Shown here one piece after another: positions 16,977-24,948 of a stretch of DNA of 64,000 nucleotides. The notes beneath the pieces are model-generated. The model saw only the letters and a program-made list of their open reading frames with translations, was not told the DNA's origin and made no database searches. Source of the stretch: Alteribacillus bidgolensis (GTDB lineage Bacteria > Bacillota > Bacilli > Bacillales > Marinococcaceae); contig NZ_KZ614149.1 in NCBI RefSeq assembly GCF_002886255.1, positions 2,728,001 to 2,792,000 of the forward strand, in the 5' to 3' direction. The position numbers were made by a program, and so were the translations under genes. Positions within the stretch are counted from its first letter, which is position 1. Each line of letters begins with the position of its first letter.

Positions 16977-18263
16977 TTAAGATACTCCTGTGAAATTTCC
17001 ATCTTCTGAAGTAAAATTCTCTTCGCTATCGGTTGTTTCTTCCTCTTCCCCAGAGTAAATTTGTCTTAGTACTTCCATTCCGTCAAAGAGCATCCACTCT
17101 TCTTGGATTTTTTCATTTCTAACTTTAAAGTGATTCATTCCATTGATTTCAATAGGTTTACCACTTGGATCACCGAAGTAGCCGATACCTCCATGTATTC
17201 CCTGAATCCTCCAGCGTACTGCTACATCCCAATCTTTATCTGATCCTTTTTTGTTGCAGGTTACTCTTTCAACGATGACCTTTCCATTCGGTATAGAAGC
17301 AAACAAACTAATGAACATTCCTTGAATTTCGCTGTGCCCTACTAAATCTTTGTTGCACACATAATGAATGACTGCATTGTCTTCATAAAAATTTTTTACA
17401 TAATTAAATGATCTTCTTTCCCAAACTTTATTAAACATCTCAAGAATAAAATCTCCAATTTCAAATCCTTGGAACTTAGGAATATACTTCTTTGGCGCTA
17501 ACCCTTCTTCCGCTGTTTCGGCAGTACCGAATTTCAGGGGAGGAGCTAGTTTCTCTGTTTGCTTAGCCGTTCTTTTTGCAATTTCAATGGGATCAAATCC
17601 TAACTGCTGAACGAGATGGAATGTATCCATTACCAGCCACTCTTCGTAGATCTTGTTTTCATGGATTAAGCAATCAGCTGTGGTTCTAAACACCACTCTT
17701 TTTCCTGTAGCCGGTCCATATAACGTATCCCCTAAATTCGTAGCTACTGAACGACCTCTATGAGAGGTAAAATAGCCATCCTCGTCATTTCCGGACCAAA
17801 TAACACTCCAGCCTAGACCTGTTCTATCAGGGAAAGCCTGCAACGTTTGCAGCGTTCCAGAAATAACTTCGTTCACACCATGACTGTTTATTAAACCTCG
17901 GTGTATTTGTACGCCGTGGCTGTAGGTATCGTATATTAACCCAATATCTTTTTCTTTCCAAATTTGCCTAGTAATCCTAACTATATAATCAACAATATTA
18001 TGGTAGTCACCAAAGCCATTCATGCTTTGCTTTTTAAGATCTTTTTCTGGAATACTCAAGTAATCGTCATCATCTTTTGAATCGACCGCGTTTACATTAT
18101 TACTATCTGCATAATAAACCAGGTTATCAAGTTCGTGATTGGAGGCTTTTTCGGTAACTGTTTGAGGTATAACACCTTTATCCGATGATTTTTCATTAGA
18201 AGTATCATTTTTTTGCGGCTGCCTGCTCATTTTTTCCTCATTTCCATTATTTTCGTTCTTCAC
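16977..18263 (-). CDS. Protein with two SnoaL-like (NTF2-fold) domains
   Basis: A 428-residue soluble protein with an acidic, disordered-looking N-terminus of about 75 residues, then two SnoaL-like alpha+beta-barrel repeats. The first (about 85-220) holds IWKEKDIGLIYDTYSHGVQIHRG and NKIYEEWLVMDTFHLVQQLG. The second (about 265-405) holds VWERRSFNYVKNFYEDNAVIHY and EKIQEEWMLFDGMEVLRQI. The parallel EEW(L/M)..D motifs show an internal duplication. SnoaL proteins include polyketide cyclases, ester cyclases, dehydratases and hydrolases, so no reaction can be named. It sits first in a transcript with the amidase, directly behind a LacI-type operator. Confidence 0.75.
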   Translation of the reverse strand: MKNENNGNEEKMSRQPQKNDTSNEKSSDKGVIPQTVTEKASNHELDNLVYYADSNNVNAVDSKDDDDYLSIPEKDLKKQSMNGFGDYHNIVDYIVRITRQIWKEKDIGLIYDTYSHGVQIHRGLINSHGVNEVISGTLQTLQAFPDRTGLGWSVIWSGNDEDGYFTSHRGRSVATNLGDTLYGPATGKRVVFRTTADCLIHENKIYEEWLVMDTFHLVQQLGFDPIEIAKRTAKQTEKLAPPLKFGTAETAEEGLAPKKYIPKFQGFEIGDFILEMFNKVWERRSFNYVKNFYEDNAVIHYVCNKDLVGHSEIQGMFISLFASIPNGKVIVERVTCNKKGSDKDWDVAVRWRIQGIHGGIGYFGDPSGKPIEINGMNHFKVRNEKIQEEWMLFDGMEVLRQIYSGEEEETTDSEENFTSEDGNFTGVS

Positions 18264-18290
18264 AGGAAGTCCTCCTTATGAACTCTATAA

Positions 18291-18306
18291 TTGTATACGT
18301 ATTCAA
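18291..18306. promoter_or_regulatory. LacI-type operator 3
   Basis: TTGTATACGTATTCAA, in front of the SnoaL-amidase transcript. Confidence 0.87.
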
Positions 18307-18355
18307 TTTAGCACATCGTTTCTTTCAATTCAATATTTTCAGACTATTAATATTC

Positions 18356-18964
18356 TTATTTCTCACCCATTTTCAACTTTTCGGCTATTTCTTTCTCTAA
18401 TTCTTTGAAATTATCAGGAGGAACCATTTTCCCTTTCTCGTCAGCATCAAATCCATGTTCTGCAGCCTTTTTTATTACCTCTTCAGCCCAGTAAGGATCT
18501 TTTCCTTCGAACACCTTATGCTGTTCAAGAATAGCAAATAACCATGCATCTTCATCACTTACATTCTCAAGTCCTCGATACAGGCCAGGAGGAAGAGATA
18601 TTAAATCCCACTCTTCTATAATAGCTTCTCCTTCTATTTTATCTTCTTCATTCCCCCAATAAAAGCGCCACTTTCCGCTTAAAGGAATAAAGGATTCGAT
18701 ATAATCATGGGTATGGTAAGCCGGCCCATTTCCTGGCGGTGCTTTCACCATTCCAATTTGAAAGCCGTGCGGATCAGTAATAATTGGATTGTAGTCCGGG
18801 TTTTCACTAGCAGTGTCACCGATAACTGCATAATTGATTCTTTGATGACCGGGAAGAATACTATCAATAAACATTAACGAAATACCTCTTGATTTCAAAT
18901 CATCAAATCTTACAATTCTTTTTTCCATATCTTCATTTGTAATTTTAGGATGTTTCTTACTCAT
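18356..18964 (-). CDS. Cupin-domain protein
   Basis: A 202-residue protein with a single central cupin barrel (about residues 55-150). Motif 1 is visible as PAYHTHDYIESFIPLSGKWRFYW, with the HxH...E metal-site pattern, and motif 2 as ISLPPGLYRGLENVSDEDAWLFAI, in which the usual His is replaced by Tyr or Arg. The C-terminus is helical and charged. Cupins near sugar catabolism are isomerases, lyases or small-molecule sensors; none can be chosen here. The gene follows the SDR gene by about 35 bases and shares its operators. Confidence 0.82.
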   Translation of the reverse strand: MSKKHPKITNEDMEKRIVRFDDLKSRGISLMFIDSILPGHQRINYAVIGDTASENPDYNPIITDPHGFQIGMVKAPPGNGPAYHTHDYIESFIPLSGKWRFYWGNEEDKIEGEAIIEEWDLISLPPGLYRGLENVSDEDAWLFAILEQHKVFEGKDPYWAEEVIKKAAEHGFDADEKGKMVPPDNFKELEKEIAEKLKMGEK

Positions 18965-18999
18965 ATTGAGACCCCTTCCGTTATTTTGAAGTTATGTTT

Positions 19000-19767
19000 T
19001 TACCAAACTGTCCATCCGCCATCTACAGCTAACGTCTGGCCAGTAACCATATTTGAAGAATCTGAAGCTAAATACAATATCGCTCCCATTAAGTCCTCTG
19101 TTTTTGCCAGCCGCCCTAAAGGAATACGTGATAAAACCTCTTTTCTGAACTCTTCATCCTCAAACATAGGGGCTGTCATTGGCGTTTCTATAAAGGTTGG
19201 CGCAATTGCGTTCACGTTTACCTGGTGAGATGCCCATTCGATAGCTAATGCCTTTGTCATTTGGGAGACCCCTCCCTTGCTAGAGCAATACGGAGCGCGA
19301 TTATAATAGCCTACTAGAGCCATTTGAGAAGACATGTTTATAATTTTCCCTTGTTTTTGAGCAATCATATATTTTCCAACTGCCTGGCTTATAAAAAAAG
19401 CACTTTTCATATTTAAATCAATTACTTTATCCCAATCTACTTCATTTATTTCAGCAGCTGGTTTTGTGATATTAATGCCTGCATTATTTATGAGTACATC
19501 TATTTGTCCAAACTCTTGATGGATGCTTTTAACTAAATCAGGGATTTTCTCTGTGTTCATCAAATCAAAAGGAAAAATTTCTGCATTTCCTCCATACGTT
19601 TCTATTTGCTTTTTTACGGCATCAAGTTCTCTTTCATCTCTTGCTGTTAATGCTAAGTCAGCTCCCAGGCCGGCAAGCTGAAGCGCAATTTCTTTTCCTA
19701 TTCCTTTACTCGCTCCGGTAATAATAACTTTTTTACCTTCAAGCTGAAAAAACCGGGCTAGATTCAA
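19000..19767 (-). CDS. Short-chain dehydrogenase/reductase
   Basis: A classical SDR of 255 residues that oxidises or reduces a hydroxyl with NAD(P). It has the cofactor loop TGASKGIGKE near residue 19, NNAGI, the catalytic Ser in NMSSQM, the YCSSK active-site pair and the C-terminal VTGQTLAVDGGWTVW. It resembles gluconate 5-dehydrogenase and 2-keto-3-deoxy-sugar dehydrogenase subgroups. Two operators 61 bases apart lie upstream, and the cupin gene follows in the same transcript. A role in polyol or sugar-acid oxidation fits its neighbours, but the substrate is inferred only. Confidence 0.93.
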   Translation of the reverse strand: MNLARFFQLEGKKVIITGASKGIGKEIALQLAGLGADLALTARDERELDAVKKQIETYGGNAEIFPFDLMNTEKIPDLVKSIHQEFGQIDVLINNAGINITKPAAEINEVDWDKVIDLNMKSAFFISQAVGKYMIAQKQGKIINMSSQMALVGYYNRAPYCSSKGGVSQMTKALAIEWASHQVNVNAIAPTFIETPMTAPMFEDEEFRKEVLSRIPLGRLAKTEDLMGAILYLASDSSNMVTGQTLAVDGGWTVW

Positions 19768-19788
19768 ATTATCACCTCCTTTAATTAA

Positions 19789-19804
19789 TTGTATACGTAT
19801 TCAA
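19789..19804. promoter_or_regulatory. LacI-type operator 4
   Basis: TTGTATACGTATTCAA, 21 bases before the SDR start and 61 bases from operator 5. Confidence 0.87.
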
Positions 19805-19849
19805 AATTGAAAGAAAAAATATTGTTTTTTAATATAGTTTTTTATGTGA

Positions 19850-19865
19850 ATGAATACGTATACAA
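19850..19865. promoter_or_regulatory. LacI-type operator 5
   Basis: ATGAATACGTATACAA, between the lacI-type gene's 3' end and the SDR gene. Spaced 61 bases from operator 4, close to six helical turns, so the two sites face the same side of the DNA. Confidence 0.8.
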
Positions 19866-19892
19866 TATTACATCTGCTTGTAAATAATATTA

Positions 19893-20918
19893 CTAATCTT
19901 TTATACGTCTCTTTGTCGTACTTCGAACGATCAGCTCAGGTTCAAGGACAGTCTGTTCTGGTCCTTTATTTTTTGAATGGTCGTCTTCTATGAATCTTGT
20001 TAATTTTTCTACTACCATTGAAGACATTCTTTTATGCTGCTGAGATATAGTCGTGAGATGAATAAAAGGACTAGAAGATAATGTTATATCATCAAACCCA
20101 ATAATCGAAATATCTTCAGGAATCTTAATATTTTTATTTTTACAGATTTCCATTACTGTAACCGCAATTTGGTCAGACGCTGCAAAGATAGCAGTGGGCC
20201 GGTCTTTCATTGCCCATAATTTATCAAGAAACTTGCTAATTGATTGGTGGGAAATATTACCTGTATATACTAGTTCAGGGTCATATTTTAACCCATTATC
20301 GGACAAGGCTTGCTTATACCCTTCCATTCTTTCAAATAAAGTAGAATACTTTAAGGGCAGCGTAATATAAGCAATTTTTTCATGCTCCAGCCCCAGTAAG
20401 TGTTCCGTAGCCAATACAGCTCCTTTGGTATTATTTAATACCACCGAATGACAGTGCTCAGTATCCACCTTTGTATTATATAAAATAACAGGAAAATTTG
20501 ATTCATAGAGATATTGTATTTCTTCGTCAAATCTTTCTACGGAACCGATAATCATCCCATCTACCCTTTTTCCAATAAAAGTATCTATTGATTTCTTGAG
20601 ATTTCCGCTTTCATGATTTGTATTGGAAAGGATAACATCATATCCCAGTTCTCTAGCCTCGCTTATAATTACTTTTGCCGTTTCAGCAAAAAAAGAATTG
20701 GAAATGTCACCCACAATCAATCCTATTGTAGTTGTTTTTCGTATGTTTAAACTTCTAGCAACTTGGTCTGGAGTAAACCCCATTTCTGCTATTGCAGAAA
20801 GAACTTTTTCGCGTGTGGATTGGCGGATATAGGGGTATTTATTGATGACTCTAGATACCGTTGCCTGAGACACACCTGCTTTTTTTGCCACATCTTTAGA
20901 AGTAACGCGATCCTTCAT
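19893..20918 (-). CDS. LacI-family transcriptional regulator of the catabolic cluster
   Basis: A 341-residue LacI/GalR repressor. The N-terminal DNA-binding domain is typical: TSKDVAKKAGVSQATVSRVI, then the hinge helix around FTPDQVARSLNIRKT. The periplasmic-binding-like effector domain follows (TIGLIVGDISNSFFAET to GFDDITLSS). The palindromes in this cluster carry the central CG step and flanks expected of LacI-family operators, and one degenerate copy precedes this gene (20937-20952), implying autoregulation. It lies between the SDR-cupin and second HisD-like units. Effector unknown, probably the imported compound or an early intermediate. CcpA can be ruled out by context and sequence length differences only tentatively. 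Confidence 0.94.
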   Translation of the reverse strand: MKDRVTSKDVAKKAGVSQATVSRVINKYPYIRQSTREKVLSAIAEMGFTPDQVARSLNIRKTTTIGLIVGDISNSFFAETAKVIISEARELGYDVILSNTNHESGNLKKSIDTFIGKRVDGMIIGSVERFDEEIQYLYESNFPVILYNTKVDTEHCHSVVLNNTKGAVLATEHLLGLEHEKIAYITLPLKYSTLFERMEGYKQALSDNGLKYDPELVYTGNISHQSISKFLDKLWAMKDRPTAIFAASDQIAVTVMEICKNKNIKIPEDISIIGFDDITLSSSPFIHLTTISQQHKRMSSMVVEKLTRFIEDDHSKNKGPEQTVLEPELIVRSTTKRRIKD

Positions 20919-20936
20919 GATAACGTACCACCTTCT

Positions 20937-20952
20937 TTGAATGCGAATTCAA
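20937..20952. promoter_or_regulatory. LacI-type operator 6 (degenerate, autoregulatory)
   Basis: TTGAATGCGAATTCAA. The outer arms match the consensus perfectly while the centre differs (GCGA for ACGT). A weaker site in front of the regulator's own gene is typical of autoregulation. Confidence 0.75.
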
Positions 20953-21062
20953 CTGTACTTAAAACGTAGCATACTTTTTATTTACTGGCAATTCTTCCCT
21001 ATTTAATAATACGTTGAAAAATCGCGATTTACACATTTTACTAACGGGCAATTACGCAGGCC

Positions 21063-22343
21063 TCAGCATTTTTCTTTGTACCGTTCCACTCGTAAAGCCG
21101 CTTGCTGTTTATGGCCCATAAACCCTTCTATTTCACATAAACGCTCTGCATATTCTCCGATATCTACAGACGCTTCAGGAGTTACTCGCTGGTAAGTACA
21201 ATTTTTTAAAAACTTTCCTACCCAAAGACCGCCTGTGTATCTAGCTGCTTTCTTCGTTGGCAGCGTGTGGTTGGTACCAATTACCTTGTCTCCATATGCT
21301 ACATTTGTTTCCGGCCCCAAGAAAAGCGCACCAAAGTTCGTTAGGTTCTCTAAAAAATAATCCGGGTTTTCTGTGAGCACTTCTACGTGTTCATAAGCTA
21401 ATTGATCTGCTGCCTCTACCGCTTCTTCTAAACTACCAACTAATATAATAGAACCGTAATCTCTCCATGCTGTTCGCGCAATCTCTGCTGTTGGCAAAGT
21501 TTCTAGCTGGCGGTTGATTTCTTCCTCTAACCCGTAAGCATGTTCGGAAGACGTCGTAATTAATGCCCCTGGTGAGGTAGGACCATGCTCGGCTTGCCCT
21601 AAAATATCTGTAGCTATCATCTCCAAATCAGCTGTTTCATCAGCTATTACCAGTGTCTCTGTAGGACCTGCTAATAAATCAATTCCCACACGCCCAAACA
21701 ATTGTCTTTTTGCTTCCGCCACAAAGGCATTGCCAGGTCCCACAATCATATCAACAGGGGATAAGCTTTCAGTGCCAACAGCCATTGTCGTCATAGCCTG
21801 GACACCGCCTAAAATATAAATTTCATCAACCCCAGCAAAATACATCGCTGCTACGGTCGCTGCAGGGATGCGGCCTTGAGATGGAGGAGTACAAGCAATA
21901 ACTCTTTTTACCCCTGCTGTTTTTGCGGTAAGAATACTCATATGAGAAGAAGCTACCATTGGATAACGGCCGCCTGGTATATAACACCCCACACTATTTA
22001 CCGGAATATTTTTATGTCCTAAAAAAACTCCGGGACGTGTTTCCACCTCGATATCTTGAATGCTTTCCAGCTGTTTTTCAGCAAAATGTTTAATTTGCTT
22101 CTGAGCGAACTTGATATCTTCAATATCCTGTTCTGGTACCTCACTGATAATATCTTGAATTTTTAGCTCCGAAAGCAAAAAGTGTTCTGGATCCCACTTG
22201 TCGAACTTTTTTGACAAACCTCTTACTGCTGCGTCGCCTCTATTTTCAATATCTTCAATAATATCAGCAACAGCTTGCTGCGTCTTACGATCCGCGTCTT
22301 TTACTTCACTTGCATTTTTCCCTTGTTTTATGAAGTCCGCCAT
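21063..22343 (-). CDS. Histidinol dehydrogenase-like NAD-dependent dehydrogenase, copy 2
   Basis: Second HisD-superfamily enzyme of the regulon, 426 residues. It keeps VNSVGCYIPGGRYPM, LGGVQAMTTMAVGTES, VGPGNAFVAEAKRQLFGRVGIDLLAGPTE, zinc ligands in ILGQAEHGPT and GTNHTLPT, the LAYEHVEV counterpart of the catalytic Glu-His pair, and a C-terminal GFMGHKQ. It is clearly paralogous to the gene at 10936-12198 but far from identical, so the two are not a recent duplication. It is monocistronic behind operator 7. Two such enzymes in one regulon suggest two successive alcohol oxidations or two stereo-isomers. Confidence 0.88.
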   Translation of the reverse strand: MADFIKQGKNASEVKDADRKTQQAVADIIEDIENRGDAAVRGLSKKFDKWDPEHFLLSELKIQDIISEVPEQDIEDIKFAQKQIKHFAEKQLESIQDIEVETRPGVFLGHKNIPVNSVGCYIPGGRYPMVASSHMSILTAKTAGVKRVIACTPPSQGRIPAATVAAMYFAGVDEIYILGGVQAMTTMAVGTESLSPVDMIVGPGNAFVAEAKRQLFGRVGIDLLAGPTETLVIADETADLEMIATDILGQAEHGPTSPGALITTSSEHAYGLEEEINRQLETLPTAEIARTAWRDYGSIILVGSLEEAVEAADQLAYEHVEVLTENPDYFLENLTNFGALFLGPETNVAYGDKVIGTNHTLPTKKAARYTGGLWVGKFLKNCTYQRVTPEASVDIGEYAERLCEIEGFMGHKQQAALRVERYKEKC

Positions 22344-22358
22344 TCTGTTCCCTCCTTT

Positions 22359-22374
22359 TTGTATACGTATTCAA
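22359..22374. promoter_or_regulatory. LacI-type operator 7
   Basis: TTGTATACGTATTCAA, 15 bases before the second HisD-like start. Confidence 0.87.
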
Positions 22375-22575
22375 AACCTATTATAATTCCCCGTTTTCAT
22401 TATGTAAAGGCATACATTTTAAAAAATCAAAAAACTTTTGAAATATTACCAGTAATATGATTAGAATGGTATCTATCTTCTCCCCCTATCCAAAAGGTTA
22501 TTTCAATAGTCTTTTCCCTCTCAGCCAACAGGAATGTTGGTTGTACTGCCTGGGAGAAAAAGAACGAACAACTCC

Positions 22576-22698
22576 TTATACCTTCTCCTCCACGACTGTT
22601 GCTCGTCCAATCGAATAATATTCTAAACCTGCACCCTTTGCCTCAGTTAGTTCAAAAAATTCCAACCGTGTTTGTAAAAACCGACAAATCCAGTCCCT
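22576..22698 (-). pseudogene. Unrecognised gene remnant
   Basis: A 40-codon stretch ending at TAA (22576-22578), with a protein-like sequence (LEFFELTEAKGAGLEYY, then IGRATVVEEKV) but closed upstream by TGA at 22699-22701 and without a start. The spacer 22375-22782 otherwise shows no gene. It may be the 3' end of a lost gene; I cannot name it. Confidence 0.25.
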
Positions 22699-22782
22699 TC
22701 ACTTGCTCCCATTCGGTTTATAGAAATGCAGCGCCTGATTGAGAAATATCTTCTTCTAGGCTTTACACGAGGATAGGTAATT

Positions 22783-22810
22783 AAAAAGGGTCTGGTTGTC
22801 CAGATCCTTT
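22783..22810 (-). terminator. Terminator of the MFS-flavin reductase operon
   Basis: AAAGGGTCTGG (22785-22795) and CCAGATCCTTT (22800-22810) form an 11-pair stem with a TTGT loop and one G-U pair. On the minus strand it ends in TTTTTAATT. Confidence 0.75.
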
Positions 22811-22816
22811 GCTTTG

Positions 22817-23419
22817 TTATTCTTTTGGCAGTCGAAAAGATGGGGTGAGGGCTGCGTAGTCTCCAGCAAGACGGGCGAGCGGTTTCCATTTTACAATGTC
22901 AGTTTTAAAGTTTCCTGCATAAGCTGCGTCATCCACGCGGGCGCGCAGTACTTGGCCGAGCACCATATGGTCCGTTCCGACCGGGATGATTCTGTCGAGT
23001 TTGCATTCAAACGCGATTGGCGATTCTTGGACAGCCGGAACACTGATCGTTTCGGATGGTTCTGGAGTGAGCTCTGCTTTTTCGAATGCTACATGCATGG
23101 ATGATTCGTGCATGGCGTTTCCAAGGGCTTCTGGGACGACATTAATAACGTATTCTTCTGTTTCTCGGATATTCGTGAGTGTATCTTTAATGGTCCCTTC
23201 TCTTTCCTGCACACCTGGCCCGATTGATACCGCAAGTGTCGGCGGCTGCCTCGATGCAACCGTGAAAAAACTGAAGGGCGCTAGATTTAAGACACCGTCT
23301 TTACTTTTGGAAGAAACCCAGGCGATTGGCCGCGGTACAACTGATCCAATTAAAATTTTGTACATTTGCTGGGTTTCCAGTTCACCTGGGTTAAAGACAT
23401 GGGCTTGGTTATTCGGCAT
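22817..23419 (-). CDS. Flavin reductase family protein (FMN-binding split barrel)
   Basis: A 200-residue FMN-binding split-barrel protein. The family core is IGSVVPRPIAWVSSKSKDGVLNLAPFSFF near residue 25, followed by VINVVPEALGNAMHES and a C-terminal FKTDIVKWKPLARLAGDYA. Members reduce flavin for two-component monooxygenases or act as flavin-dependent enzymes of unknown substrate; no monooxygenase gene is adjacent. The ATG overlaps the end of the upstream MFS gene, so both are co-transcribed. An FCD-type regulator is encoded divergently upstream of the MFS gene. Confidence 0.9.
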   Translation of the reverse strand: MPNNQAHVFNPGELETQQMYKILIGSVVPRPIAWVSSKSKDGVLNLAPFSFFTVASRQPPTLAVSIGPGVQEREGTIKDTLTNIRETEEYVINVVPEALGNAMHESSMHVAFEKAELTPEPSETISVPAVQESPIAFECKLDRIIPVGTDHMVLGQVLRARVDDAAYAGNFKTDIVKWKPLARLAGDYAALTPSFRLPKE

Positions 23420-24671
23420 TGTTTATATCTCCTTTCTTTTTCTCAAATAAATGTAAGGATATGAATAGCGCGGCAGTGATCACAAGTACCACCGCTAGCG
23501 CGTACCAGCCGGCGGTGAATGTGCCGGTTATATCAGTAATAAAGCCAAACAGAGGCGGTCCGATTATAACACCCCAGGAACCGACGCTGATGCTGAACCC
23601 GCTTGCAAGACCAGCTTGCTTCAACGGCACAAGCTCCGTAGCTGCATTCATCCACAAACCGTTAAAACCGGCAATACATAGGCCAAACACAAACGCGAGC
23701 AGCGCTACGTAAGTAAATGGTGTTCCTGGTGGAAGCAGCGCCATCACCACAGCGGAAGCAGCAGAGATGATGGCAATCATACTTAAAAGGATAAAACGAT
23801 TCCCTTTGAACAAGCGGTCACTCACCACGCCCCACATGACCCTGCCGACCGAGCCCGCGATTTCTGAAATAACAAGCAGTATCGCAGCAAGCGCAACCGA
23901 TATGCCAATCACCTGGGTCGTGTAAATAATGATATACGTGTTAACGATCATTTGCGCGCTGCTTAACCCGACCGCACCAAAGCTGACAAGGAGTACTGCC
24001 TTGTTTTTTCCCATACTTAATAATGTTTTCCACGTGTTTTCCTTTTTTGCACTTGGTGTTTTTGAGGTTGCCTTGGCATCGCGGTAACGAAGGTAACTGA
24101 TGAGGCCGGCTACGGTTAAAAGGAAAGCTGCTCCGATAAATACTGGGCGCCACCCGTAGGCTGCGGATAGCGGTACTAAAAGAAGCGAGGCAAGGGCTGA
24201 TCCAACAGTAACACCCATTTGCTTGATACCCATCGCTGTACCGCGGCTGCGGCGCTCAAACCAGTAGAGAATACCACGGTTGGATGTTGGGTGCATCGCT
24301 CCGTAACCGAGACCTCCAATGACGACAAACATCAATAACAGCATAAAATTTGACGTAAGCGCTGCGAAGAAAAAACTGAGACCAAGGCACAGCGAGAGCG
24401 CCAATAGGAGAGGCCTCGTTCCGACACGGTCGACTAACATGCCGGATGGAATCGAAACAGCAAACTGTCCAAAGAAGAGAGCAGCCGGCAGCATCCCGAT
24501 CTGAGCGTTCGTTAACATTAAACTTTCACCAATAAACACACCAAGCGGCGCCAGACTTCGACCGGCAAATGCAACAAGCACCTGGGTGAAAAGCAGCCAG
24601 CCCAGCATGCGCCACGGCTGGTTTCGGACACTTGGATCGCTGGTGTGATGTGCTAGAGTTTGATTTTCCAT
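23409..24671 (-). CDS. MFS transporter
   Basis: A twelve-helix major facilitator carrier of about 420 residues. Signature features are the loop PSGMLVDRVGTRPLLL after helix 2, GAMHPTSNRGILYWF and SRGTAMGIKQMGVTVGSALA in helices 4-5, and a matching second half with GRVMWGVVSDRLFKG. The pattern resembles anion or organic-acid symporters (NNP/OFA/ACS-type) rather than drug exporters. The start is set at 24671 behind AAGGCAGGA; the frame is open to 24713. The substrate is unknown. It overlaps the flavin reductase gene, and a GntR-type palindrome (24751-24760) lies in its promoter region. Confidence 0.88.
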   Translation of the reverse strand: MENQTLAHHTSDPSVRNQPWRMLGWLLFTQVLVAFAGRSLAPLGVFIGESLMLTNAQIGMLPAALFFGQFAVSIPSGMLVDRVGTRPLLLALSLCLGLSFFFAALTSNFMLLLMFVVIGGLGYGAMHPTSNRGILYWFERRSRGTAMGIKQMGVTVGSALASLLLVPLSAAYGWRPVFIGAAFLLTVAGLISYLRYRDAKATSKTPSAKKENTWKTLLSMGKNKAVLLVSFGAVGLSSAQMIVNTYIIIYTTQVIGISVALAAILLVISEIAGSVGRVMWGVVSDRLFKGNRFILLSMIAIISAASAVVMALLPPGTPFTYVALLAFVFGLCIAGFNGLWMNAATELVPLKQAGLASGFSISVGSWGVIIGPPLFGFITDITGTFTAGWYALAVVLVITAALFISLHLFEKKKGDINNAE

Positions 24672-24750
24672 ACGTCCTGCCTTCTTTACCATAATGTTTC
24701 CATTATACAACACGAAGCGCTGTTATGTCGGGTATGAATCTTCCAATATA

Positions 24751-24760
24751 TTGTATACAA
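24751..24760. promoter_or_regulatory. GntR/FCD-type operator half A
   Basis: TTGTATACAA, a perfect 10-bp palindrome 80 bases before the MFS start. It recurs as TTGTATACAT at 24920-24929. Confidence 0.6.
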
Positions 24761-24919
24761 ACTTTCTGTTTCATTTTCAATTATGATATTTGTAGGAGGA
24801 ATGTTCTCTCTCAATCTGATACCTTTTTGCTATTTTGTATTGTTCATTTCTATATACATCCATTATAATAGTATTAACATCCTTCTATTTTTTATTTTTT
24901 CTTTTTTAAAATTTCAAAA

Positions 24920-24929
24920 TTGTATACAT
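24920..24929. promoter_or_regulatory. GntR/FCD-type operator half B
   Basis: TTGTATACAT, 20 bases before the regulator's start codon. Together with 24751-24760 it brackets the divergent intergenic region, as expected for a regulator of both directions. Confidence 0.6.
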
Positions 24930-24948
24930 TATGGTTGAGGTGTTTCGT

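Noticed and set aside
10913..22374. Reading the seven palindromes as CcpA cre sites
   Set aside because: They share the central CG of LacI-family operators but lack the cre arms, and they occur only around the local lacI-type gene.
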